A DNA stretch of 64,000 nt from positions 62,001-126,000 of the forward strand of contig CAVUKD010000001.1 of the NCBI GenBank assembly GCA_963741985.1, written 5' to 3'. Below are positions 46,735-53,420 of this stretch, in pieces. Origin of the DNA: Cryomorpha sp963741985. Lineage in GTDB: Bacteria > Bacteroidota > Bacteroidia > Flavobacteriales_D > Cryomorphaceae. Within the stretch, counting starts at the first letter, position 1, and every line of letters begins with the position of its first letter. The position numbers and the translations under genes were made by a program. A model generated the notes under the pieces. The model was not told where the DNA came from, did no database searches, and worked only from the letters and a program-made list of their open reading frames with translations.

Positions 46735-47100
46735 CTAGAATTGCCTTTTTCGTGTAAAAGAATACGCCCACAATATCAATACAATCTGCAAAGGCAAGCG
46801 GAGTATGGCGATCCACAAATGCGGATCAGATGCGTGCCAATAATTGAGCATCATCTGAATATTAGCAGGAAATACCGCGATCAATAGCAAGATGATACCC
46901 CAGGCAGCTCCCCTTCTGGTGGCAGAAAACAGGAGCAATAAACCGAAGCAAAATTCACATACCCCACTGATTACCACCAATGCGCGATGCCACGGAAGCC
47001 AAGGCGGCATGATGCCCAAGTACATATCGGGGTGCCAAAAATGATTTATTCCTGCCCCGACATACAAGCACGACATTGCAAGGAGTGATAGTTTCCGCAT
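46735..47100 (-). CDS. DoxX-family small membrane protein
   Basis: 121 aa with four predicted membrane helices. The N-terminal segment LYVGAGINHFWHPDMYLGIMPP is typical of DoxX-like proteins, and the central helix VISGVCEFCFGLLLLF fits. DoxX proteins form part of membrane redox complexes in some organisms; no partner is adjacent here. It converges with the T9SS gene (24 bp between ends) and diverges from the helicase gene across 197 bp. Confidence 0.82.
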   Translation of the reverse strand: MRKLSLLAMSCLYVGAGINHFWHPDMYLGIMPPWLPWHRALVVISGVCEFCFGLLLLFSATRRGAAWGIILLLIAVFPANIQMMLNYWHASDPHLWIAILRLPLQIVLILWAYSFTRKRQF

Positions 47101-47297
47101 ACGCCAAAGGTACCCTTCCCGAATCAGAACTAAGCGGCTCCCGGCACAATACCCGTTTTAATATTTCTTCCTTATTCTTAGGGAAGCATTTTAACAAGGG
47201 ATATCTTTAGCGTCATTTTTCGAGTCTTCCGTATTTCTGTAAAGAAAGAAACGGTAAACCTCATTTCCATTTCAGCATTAAATAGCATTACCACTCC

Positions 47298-48686
47298 ATG
47301 TCCACTCCCAGCAAAGAACAAAAAGAAACTTCCGATCATTCACTCAAAGCCGCGATTCTCAGTAAATTTGAAATCACCGCCCTAAACCCAATGCAGGAAG
47401 AGGCAAGCCAGGCGATAGAATCGCAATCGGATGTGGTATTGCTTTCGCCAACAGGCACGGGCAAGACGCTCGCCTTTCTACTGCCAATTCTGGATAAACT
47501 GGATACCGATTGCACAGAGATCCAAATCCTTATACTCGTTCCCTCGCGCGAATTGGCGCAACAAATAGAGCAGGTGTTTCGACAAATGGGATCGGGCTAC
47601 AAGGTCAATGCCGTGTATGGCGGTCGCGCCGGTGCACTCGATAAAATCGATCTCAAGCATCGTCCGGCAGTGCTTATCGGCACCCCCGGCCGCATAGCTG
47701 ACCGATTCAGAAGGGACCCTATTTCGTTGCAGTCCATCAAGACCCTGATACTCGATGAGTATGACAAATCATTGGAAATTGGCTTTGAAATTGAAATGGC
47801 CGAGATTATTGAAGCCCTGCCCCATGTGCAGCAGCGGATTCTTACCTCAGCCACCAGCGATATAAAAATACCGGAGTTTGTGGAATTGCAAAATCCCGTT
47901 TTCATCAACTACCTCCGCGATGGACTTTCGCAACTCAAGATTCAGATTCTCCTTACCGAAGAAAAGGATAAACTCGATGCTTTGGCGAAAGCCCTCGAAT
48001 CGATCGGTTCCCAACCTGGCATTATCTTTTGCAATTTCAAAGATGCCCTGGAGCGGGTGAGCGATTTCTTGAACGAGAAGGATATGCTCCACGAGAGCTT
48101 TCACGGAGATATGGATCAGAAAGACAGAGAGCGCGCACTCATCAAATTCAGAAATGGAACCTGCCAACTCCTGCTTGCCACCGATCTGGCAGCGCGCGGA
48201 CTCGACATTCCTGAGATAAAATTCATTCTCCACTACCACTTGCCGATGCGCAATAAGGAATTCACCCACCGCAACGGACGCACCGCACGAATGAACCGCG
48301 ATGGTATAGCCTATATTCTGCATTGGAAGGGAGAAGAGCTACCGGATTTTATCCGGGAAATAGATCCTGAAATCATCCCCATCGAAGACCTTGGATCCGC
48401 AGCATTTGCAATGCTACAGGATGGTTCTCACGCATCCCTAAGTCCCCCACCCCAAAAATGGAAAACCCTTTACATTACTGGCGGTCGCCGTGATAAAATT
48501 TCAAAGGGAGATATAGCCGGTTTGTTGCTAAAACAGGGTGAAGCCCAAAAAGAGCAGATAGGCGTGATCGAAATCAAACAAGATGTGACGTATGTGGGTG
48601 TACACGCCAATATCGCAGAGGCGCTTATCGCAAAAACCAGTAATACCAAGCTTAAAAAGAAAAAGGTGCGGATAAGTGAAATTTGA
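47298..48686 (+). CDS. DEAD-box-type RNA helicase, DbpA-like
   Basis: 462 aa. Motifs in order: Q-motif region LNPMQEEA, I SPTGTGKT, Ia PSRELAQQ, Ib TPGR, II DEYD, III TSAT, IV FCNF, V ATDLAARGLDIPE, VI HRNGRTAR. Motif II is DEYD in place of DEAD, and motif VI has TAR in place of TGR, so it is a divergent member. The last 75 residues (LYITGGRRDKISKGDIAGLLL and onward) match the DbpA RNA-binding domain, which targets 23S rRNA helix 92 in DbpA. A ribosome-assembly role is therefore likely by family. Single-gene unit. Confidence 0.88.
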   Translation: MSTPSKEQKETSDHSLKAAILSKFEITALNPMQEEASQAIESQSDVVLLSPTGTGKTLAFLLPILDKLDTDCTEIQILILVPSRELAQQIEQVFRQMGSGYKVNAVYGGRAGALDKIDLKHRPAVLIGTPGRIADRFRRDPISLQSIKTLILDEYDKSLEIGFEIEMAEIIEALPHVQQRILTSATSDIKIPEFVELQNPVFINYLRDGLSQLKIQILLTEEKDKLDALAKALESIGSQPGIIFCNFKDALERVSDFLNEKDMLHESFHGDMDQKDRERALIKFRNGTCQLLLATDLAARGLDIPEIKFILHYHLPMRNKEFTHRNGRTARMNRDGIAYILHWKGEELPDFIREIDPEIIPIEDLGSAAFAMLQDGSHASLSPPPQKWKTLYITGGRRDKISKGDIAGLLLKQGEAQKEQIGVIEIKQDVTYVGVHANIAEALIAKTSNTKLKKKKVRISEI

Positions 48687-48696
48687 GCGCATGCCA

Positions 48697-48770
48697 GAGC
48701 GCGCCGTCGCTCGTGTCTCGTTTCATCCGTAAAAACCTAAGGTCGGGGCGAGGGACTGTTTCTCCGTGTA
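48697..48770 (+). repeat. Dispersed intergenic repeat, copy a
   Basis: GCGCGCCGTCGC... CGTAAAAACC... GGGGCGAGGGACTGTT, about 75 bp, beginning 11 bp after the helicase stop. Related copies are at 54807-54885 and 58700-58773. The rest of this 312-bp gap holds a perfect GCCCCTTGGGGC palindrome at 48883-48894 and no gene. Confidence 0.6.
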
Positions 48771-48998
48771 AATGTGCAGACATATGAGGAACGAACTTCG
48801 TCAGTGCATCTTGCCCGGCTTGCCATGCAAGGGGATTGATCCTCCCGTTTTACAAGATCCACATGGGATGTTCATATTTACCGCCCCTTGGGGCTTGAGT
48901 TAGCGGGTTTCAAAAAAACAATTTCGATTTACCTAAAACATTGATAGATTTATATCCGCATAGCGCCCTATTTTAATGAAACTTCTCTAAACAAACAT

Positions 48999-49622
48999 AT
49001 GAAGAGCAAATTAAAACAGACCCTCATTCCGATAAGAAACAGGTTCCATCCTTCTAATTCTTTAAAAATTAGCAGGCTGGCAAACTTCTCCTCTAAGGCC
49101 AATATGCTAAACACCAAACTGAGGATTGCGCCCGGCAATACAGCCCTTATTGAAAGTGGAGTGTTTTTGAGAAATCTAAAAATCAGCATTCGCGGTAAAA
49201 ACAACGAACTTGTAATTCGTAAAAACTCATATATGAGCGGTGAAATTGAGCTTTTTGGAGATAATAATTCTATCGAAATCGGGAAAGACTGTCGAATAAA
49301 CGGAGCCTTTTTAGGTGCTCACCATGGTACCAAAATCGCCATTGGCAACGGGTGTTTATTCTCTACATTTATCAATATTCGCACCACCGACAGCCATTTT
49401 ATATTCAACGCTGAAGGCCGTAGAATCAATCCCAATAAAGATATTATTATCCATGATCGGGTATGGCTGGGGCGGGAAGTTACGGTACTCAAAGGAGTGG
49501 AAATCGAGAGCGATAGTATTGTTGGTACCAAATCACTCGTTACAGGTTTCATTCCCAAAAATACCATATCAGGAGGCGTTCCGGCCAGAGTTTTAAAAAC
49601 CGGTACGACCTGGAAGCAGTAG
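48999..49622 (+). CDS. Left-handed beta-helix acyltransferase (hexapeptide repeat)
   Basis: 207 aa. The C-terminal two thirds show hexapeptide-repeat periodicity, followed by the acyltransferase end: IIIHDRVWLGREVTVLKGVEIESDSIVGTKSLVTGFIPKNTISGGVPARVLK in parts. The catalytic-type His pattern FLGAHHGTKIAIGNG lies near 107. The N-terminal 60 residues are basic and lack the repeat. Such enzymes O-acetylate polysaccharides or sugars. No other polysaccharide genes are adjacent, so the substrate is unknown. Confidence 0.82.
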   Translation: MKSKLKQTLIPIRNRFHPSNSLKISRLANFSSKANMLNTKLRIAPGNTALIESGVFLRNLKISIRGKNNELVIRKNSYMSGEIELFGDNNSIEIGKDCRINGAFLGAHHGTKIAIGNGCLFSTFINIRTTDSHFIFNAEGRRINPNKDIIIHDRVWLGREVTVLKGVEIESDSIVGTKSLVTGFIPKNTISGGVPARVLKTGTTWKQ

Positions 49623-49742
49623 GCTCTTTTAATTTTTTCGGACTTCCGTCAAAGACACACATGGATAATATCCGGAAAATTAATTCCTTCTCCCAACGGC
49701 TTTGTCCTTCCTTTTTCTATTGCATTTCCATTTGTTTTCAGC

Positions 49743-49787
49743 ATTTCGCACCAAATCGATTAAATAATCGATCGATAAATTGCGAAA
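49743..49787. promoter_or_regulatory. Nested inverted repeats: candidate ArsR operator
   Basis: An inner dyad ATCGATT / AATCGAT (4-base loop, about 49755-49772) sits inside an outer one, TTTCGCA near 49744-49750 and TGCGAAA near 49781-49787. The outer right arm overlaps the -33 box of the promoter below, a position suited to repression by the ArsR-type protein encoded 56 bp further on. Confidence 0.55.
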
Positions 49788-49810
49788 CCGAAAAGTTGCA
49801 CGTATATTTG
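49780..49810 (+). promoter_or_regulatory. Bacteroidetes-type promoter for the ArsR-SRPBCC pair
   Basis: -33 TTG at 49780-49782, then 20 bp, then -7 TATATTTG at 49803-49810, a full match to TAnnTTTG with the usual spacing. Transcription should start a few bases on, 25-30 bp before the ATG at 49843. Confidence 0.7.
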
Positions 49811-49842
49811 CAACCAAATAGTTTCATATAAGAAGCCACCCA

Positions 49843-50163
49843 ATGAAAAGAGATGTATTTCAGGCCATTGCCGACCCCACCCGACGTGCTATTATCATGC
49901 TACTCGCCGTAGGTGCCACCACTCCAAACGCTTTAGCAGAGCATTTTGACATGAGTCGGCAAGCGGTGTCAAAGCACATTAAAATTCTCGCCGAGTGCGA
50001 ATTGGTAAAACAAGAACCGTCCGGACGCGAAATATTCTACACGCTCCAACCCGACAAAATCCAAGAAATAGACCACTGGCTTGAGCAATTCCGGAAAATC
50101 TGGGAAAACCGTTTCACCCAGCTCGACGAAGTATTATCCACTCTTAAAAACCAAAAATCATGA
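49843..50163 (+). CDS. ArsR-family winged-helix regulator
   Basis: 106 aa. Winged helix with recognition helix MSRQAVSKHIKILAECELV and wing KQEPSGREIFYTL. No cysteine metal site of the ArsR/SmtB kind is present. It belongs to the metal-independent type usually paired with an SRPBCC/AHSA1 protein, as here: the next gene overlaps it by 4 bp (ATGA). The promoter upstream carries a dyad likely bound by this protein, so autoregulation is probable. Confidence 0.9.
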   Translation: MKRDVFQAIADPTRRAIIMLLAVGATTPNALAEHFDMSRQAVSKHIKILAECELVKQEPSGREIFYTLQPDKIQEIDHWLEQFRKIWENRFTQLDEVLSTLKNQKS

Positions 50164-50672
50164 AAACTACCCTACCCTTCGATTTTATAGTCGACAAAGC
50201 CACAAAAACCGTTACGATCACCAAAGAATTTGCAGCTCCGCTGTCGCTCGTCTGGGATGCCTTTACCAAAAAGGAAATCCTCGACCAATGGTGGGCGCCA
50301 AAACCATGGATCTCTCAAACCAAAGTAATGGACTTCAAAGTGGGCGGACGCAGATTTTATGCCATGGTAAGCCCCGAAGGTGATGCGCATTGGTCGGTCC
50401 AGAAATACACCTCCATCTCGCCTAAGCACAATTTCAAGTTCGAAAATGCCTTTGCCGATAAGGACGGAAATCCAAATTTGCCGGGCTCGGACTGGGATCT
50501 GAGTTTTAGCGAAAGCAACGGCACCACCAAAGTCCACATCTCGATCTACAACGAATCGCTCGAACGCATGGAGCAACAGATCGAAATGGGCTTCCAGGGC
50601 GGATTTACAATGACCTTGAATTATTTGGATACGCTGCTGGCGGAGTTAAAGCGAGAACGATTTTCGGCTTAA
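50160..50672 (+). CDS. SRPBCC (AHSA1-like) family protein
   Basis: 170 aa. AHSA1-type START fold: TVTITKEFAAPLSLVWDAFTKKEILDQWWAPK (in parts), GGRRFYAMVSPEGDAHW and the closing helix MEQQIEMGFQGGFTMTLNYLDTLLAEL. Such proteins bind hydrophobic ligands in a deep pocket. The gene is coupled by a 4-bp overlap to the ArsR regulator, a common pair. Ligand unknown. Confidence 0.9.
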   Translation: MKTTLPFDFIVDKATKTVTITKEFAAPLSLVWDAFTKKEILDQWWAPKPWISQTKVMDFKVGGRRFYAMVSPEGDAHWSVQKYTSISPKHNFKFENAFADKDGNPNLPGSDWDLSFSESNGTTKVHISIYNESLERMEQQIEMGFQGGFTMTLNYLDTLLAELKRERFSA

Positions 50673-50801
50673 AACATCTGTAAATACTGATGTTTCCGGC
50701 AAGAACGGAAAGGCACAAAGGTTCCTTTTTCAACGCTACCTCTGTAGGCTTTTACGTACCGAAAAGCGATTTCTTGTACAAAGTCGAGCTTTTTTGTACA
50801 C

Positions 50802-51039
50802 TAAGAGACCTCTCTTAGTACAATAAAAGGCCTGTCTATGTACAATAAGAGACCTATCTTTATACAATAAGAGACCTCTCTTAGTACAATAAGAGACCTG
50901 TCTATGTACACTAAGAGACCTGTCTTTATACAATAAGAGACCTGTCTTTATAATAACTTCAATAATAAGAGACCTGTCTTTATACAATAAGAGACCTGTC
51001 TTTATACAATAAGAGACCTGTCTTTATACAATAAGAGAC
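50802..51039 (+). repeat. 22-bp tandem repeat array, left part
   Basis: Unit starts (TAAGAGACC or close variant) fall at 50802, 50824, 50846, 50868, 50890, 50912, 50934, then 50966 after a 10-base insertion, 50988, 51010 and 51032, the last cut at base 51039 by the insertion element. Two units (50802, 50868) hold a perfect 7-bp inverted repeat TAAGAGA / TCTCTTA with 2 bases between; others read AGAGACCTGTCT with one mismatch. A preceding TTGTACA pair lies near 50773-50800. Twenty-two is not a multiple of three, so it does not encode a protein repeat. Confidence 0.85.
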
Positions 51040-51070
51040 TGGACTTGCAACAAAAAAATGGACAAATAAG

Positions 51071-51901
51071 TTAAGCGACATTTTTCAATTGTATTAGATT
51101 TTCAAATTCTGTAATTGTTAGGTTTCCCAAGGCCGAATGTCTTCTGTGTTTATTATACCACGTTTCGATCCATTCAAACACCGATAATGCGGCCTCTTCT
51201 TTGGTGTTATACCGGGTTCTATAAACGAGCTCCACCTTCAAGGTTTTAAAGAAGCTTTCAGCTACGGCATTGTCCCAACAGTTTCCTTTTCTACTCATGC
51301 TTCTATCCACATGATTATAACTCTCCAGTAGTTTGGCAAATTCGTGACATGCATATTGTATCCCTCGATCGGAATGAAATATCAGACCATGAATAATCGG
51401 TCTGTTTTTCACCGCCATTTTCCATGCAGCAATAGCTGTATTTCTTGCAGTCAAATCGCTGCTTAGAGACCAGCCTATCACTTTGCGGTCGAAAAGATCC
51501 ATGATAATAGTCAAGTAAAGCCAGCCTTTGAGCGTTCGTATATATGTAATGTCTGAAACCCACGATTGGCCTTTATCTTCAGGAGTAAAGTTTCTGTCCA
51601 ATTTATTTTCTACCACCGGATATTTATGCGTAGAATCGGTGGTTACCACAAACTTCTTTGCATGTACAGCTCGTATTCGACTCTGCTTCATCAATCGCGC
51701 CACACGTGGTCTGGACACTTTAAATCCCCGGGCATTCAGTTCATCCGTAATCCGTGGACTTCCGTAACTGGCTCTGCTTTCAGCATGTATTCTTCTGATT
51801 TCAGAAAGGAGCATGCGGTTTTCATTATGATGATTGGAGGGAAGCCATCTTTGCCTGGCATAAAATCCACTTCTGCTTATTTTAAATACTTTACACATCA
51901 T
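51071..51901 (-). CDS. IS3-family transposase orfB (integrase domain)
   Basis: 276 aa from the ATG at 51901. The HTH_21-type region MCKVFKISRSGFYARQRW is followed by the rve DDE integrase core: WVSDITYIRT (first Asp), HSDRGIQYAC (second Asp) and MSRKGNCWDNAVAESFFKTLK (Glu). All three catalytic residues are present. In IS3 elements orfB is made as an OrfAB fusion by a -1 shift on the A6G run at about 51979-51985. Here that extended frame holds a TAG at 51941-51943, so the fusion would be truncated. Confidence 0.93.
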   Translation of the reverse strand: MMCKVFKISRSGFYARQRWLPSNHHNENRMLLSEIRRIHAESRASYGSPRITDELNARGFKVSRPRVARLMKQSRIRAVHAKKFVVTTDSTHKYPVVENKLDRNFTPEDKGQSWVSDITYIRTLKGWLYLTIIMDLFDRKVIGWSLSSDLTARNTAIAAWKMAVKNRPIIHGLIFHSDRGIQYACHEFAKLLESYNHVDRSMSRKGNCWDNAVAESFFKTLKVELVYRTRYNTKEEAALSVFEWIETWYNKHRRHSALGNLTITEFENLIQLKNVA

Positions 51902-51930
51902 CCCAACAGGAAATTCTCTTTGATGATCTT

Positions 51931-52245
51931 TTATGAATTGCTAGATTTCCTGTCGCTCACGGAGAAGATGCTCACGGCCTTTTTTAAAATATCCCGTTCC
52001 ATTTTCACATCTCTCAACTCCTTTTTTAAATCTGCCAGCTCTTTCTGATCCGGCGTGAGTTGCCTGTTTCCGTTACCACTGAATGCCAGCGAGGGATTTT
52101 GGTTTAACTCACTACGCCAACGGTACAGAAGCTCTGCTCTGATTCCCAATTCACGTGCAACCTCTTGGGCGTTACCACGAACGTTGCTTAATTCAACAGC
52201 TTTTTGCTTGAATTCTTTGCTGTAATGCTTTCTTGTTTCTTTCAT
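51931..52245 (-). CDS. IS3-family transposase orfA (helix-turn-helix)
   Basis: 104 aa. Begins MKETRKHYSKEFKQKAVEL, with HTH VRGNAQEVARELGIRAELLYRWRSE and a leucine-zipper-like region ELADLKKELRDVKMERDILKKA, as in IS3 OrfA. The A AAA AAG slippery heptamer lies in the ILKKA codons, just before its end. It binds the terminal repeats and directs transposition with OrfAB. Confidence 0.92.
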   Translation of the reverse strand: MKETRKHYSKEFKQKAVELSNVRGNAQEVARELGIRAELLYRWRSELNQNPSLAFSGNGNRQLTPDQKELADLKKELRDVKMERDILKKAVSIFSVSDRKSSNS

Positions 52246-52313
52246 TTCGTTAGGGTTTATTTAGTTGTTCAATTTACCCTTAACTTCGTGTCCATACAAA
52301 TGTAGCAGTTCCA

Positions 52314-52445
52314 TAAGAGACCTGTCTTTATACAATAAGAGACCTGTCTTTATACAATAAGAGACCTGTCTTAGTAGAATAAGAGACCTATCTTTATACA
52401 ATAAGAAACCTGTCTAAGTACACTAAGAGACGGGGACAGGCAGGA
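52314..52445 (+). repeat. 22-bp tandem repeat array, right part
   Basis: Units begin at 52314, 52336, 52358, 52380, 52402 and 52424, all spaced 22 bp, continuing the left array after the insertion element. The last is degenerate and runs into an inverted repeat, GGGGACA (52432-52438) with TGTCCCC (52458-52464), which encloses a CAGGAATCCTG palindrome. Confidence 0.85.
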
Positions 52446-52487
52446 ATCCTGAGACAATGTCCCCCGAATCGCAAAAGTCCTACAATA

Positions 52488-52508
52488 AAACCTGTTAGGT
52501 CTGCAACC
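52488..52508 (+). repeat. Half-palindrome repeat left of the PD-(D/E)XK gene
   Basis: AAACCTGTTAGGTC followed by TGCAACC nearly repeats the right arm of the palindrome at 53117-53154 (two mismatches in 21 bases). The two copies bracket the gene at 52567-53043. Confidence 0.6.
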
Positions 52509-52566
52509 GCTCGGAATACCGCAAAAAACAAAAATACACCCTATCTTACCCATTAAAAAACACCCA

Positions 52567-53043
52567 ATGCCCAAACACTTCGCCTTCAACCTCATTAAAG
52601 CCCGCCTCTCCGAATCGATTATAAAGCACCTCTTTATCGAAAACGGCTATAAGGTATTTCACTACGGCATGGAGGCCGCCGTGCCTACCATCGTGGGTTT
52701 ACTCAATACCGATACCAGCGATGTGAGCAAGAGCATACGACAAATGCCCGACTTTGTGGTGCAGTCGCCTACCGGCGAGCTGTTTTACTTGGAAGTGAAG
52801 TACCGAGCTACGGGGCTGTTTACATCTTCCGATTTAATGGAGGGGTTTCCATATCACAACGCCTGGTTTATCATTGTTTCCAAGAAAGAGATTTTTTGCA
52901 TAAGCTATACCGAACTGTGCGAGCTGAACAAACTACCTAACACAGATGTCTATAAACTTGGAAATAGAAGTGCATTTGCCCTGAGCGGAGAATCTGTGGC
53001 CTACTACCGCGATATGATCCAGCATTTTTATGAAGGGGTGTGA
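52567..53043 (+). CDS. Small protein with predicted PD-(D/E)XK nuclease-like fold
   Basis: 158 aa, no signal peptide. It has an N-terminal helix (LIKARLSESIIKHLFIENGYKVFHYG) and then the core pattern MPDFVVQSPTGELFYLEVKYR: P-D, about 13 residues, E-V-K. This is the classic PD...ExK motif of restriction-endonuclease-like proteins, with a preceding helix and beta strand in the right places. The rest alternates short strands and helices. It lies downstream of the 22-bp array and IS3 element, and is bracketed by half-palindromes. Whether it cuts DNA is unknown. I do not recognise a named family. Confidence 0.65.
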   Translation: MPKHFAFNLIKARLSESIIKHLFIENGYKVFHYGMEAAVPTIVGLLNTDTSDVSKSIRQMPDFVVQSPTGELFYLEVKYRATGLFTSSDLMEGFPYHNAWFIIVSKKEIFCISYTELCELNKLPNTDVYKLGNRSAFALSGESVAYYRDMIQHFYEGV

Positions 53044-53420
53044 GAATTGTCGCGCGCTTTCTGTCTCTTGCTACCCCCGCTCGGCTGAATTTGTGTAATG
53101 CTACTGAACTAACCAAGACCTCACAGGTTTCGAAAACCTGTCAGGTCGGCAACCTTTCAAAATCGCCCACAACACTGAGCTTACACACGCTCCGAACTAT
53201 TTGCAAAGTTGAGCACTGCTGCATTTACAACTTAGTGCAACGATCTCACGACCAGCGGGAGTAATGCTGCTGAATCTTAAAAACCAGCAAACGTACTTCC
53301 GGAATTGCTCACTGCCTCTTGCCCATTGCCGATTGCCATTTGCCCATTGCTCATTGCCCATTAAATCTAATTCCCCCAAAAACCCCTACCTTACCCCTTC
53401 CAAATTAAACAGGAAGATCA
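53044..53420. other. Intergenic region with palindromic repeat and low-complexity tract
   Basis: No gene is evident in these 377 bp. They hold the palindrome at 53117-53154 and a tract near 53310-53362 made of repeating TTGCCCATTGCC-like words. Short ORFs across it are chance frames. Confidence 0.5.
53117..53154. repeat. Palindromic REP-like element
   Basis: GACCTCACAGGTTT (53117-53130) and AAACCTGTCAGGTC (53134-53147) are inverted arms of 14 bp with one mismatch, extended by GGCAACC. Elements with an ACCTGTxAGGT core are frequent dispersed palindromes in Bacteroidetes. A half copy occurs at 52488. Confidence 0.6.

Larger units (their letters stand above)
51040..52313 (-). mobile_element. 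IS3-family insertion sequence, 1274 bp
   Basis: Imperfect terminal inverted repeats begin TGGA at 51040 and end TCCA at 52313; both share TGC-ACA and then ATGGACA, and finish AAGTTAAG inside (about 25 of 35 match). The element carries orfA and orfB on the minus strand. It is flanked by the same 8 bases, TAAGAGAC, at 51032-51039 and 52314-52321; deleting the element and one copy restores an exact 22-bp unit. The orfB frame contains an amber stop, so this copy is probably inactive. Confidence 0.9.

Noticed and set aside
48883..48894. GCCCCTTGGGGC as a rho-independent terminator
   Set aside because: Palindrome is short, almost without loop, lies about 200 bp from the helicase stop and is not followed by a T run.
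50736..50987. 83-codon ORF across the 22-bp array with repeated YKDRSL/CTKRGLL words
   Set aside because: The apparent protein repeat is a by-product of the tandem DNA repeat; with a 22-bp unit the frame changes from unit to unit.
50802..52445. CRISPR array
   Set aside because: Units are contiguous with no unique spacers, and no cas gene is present.
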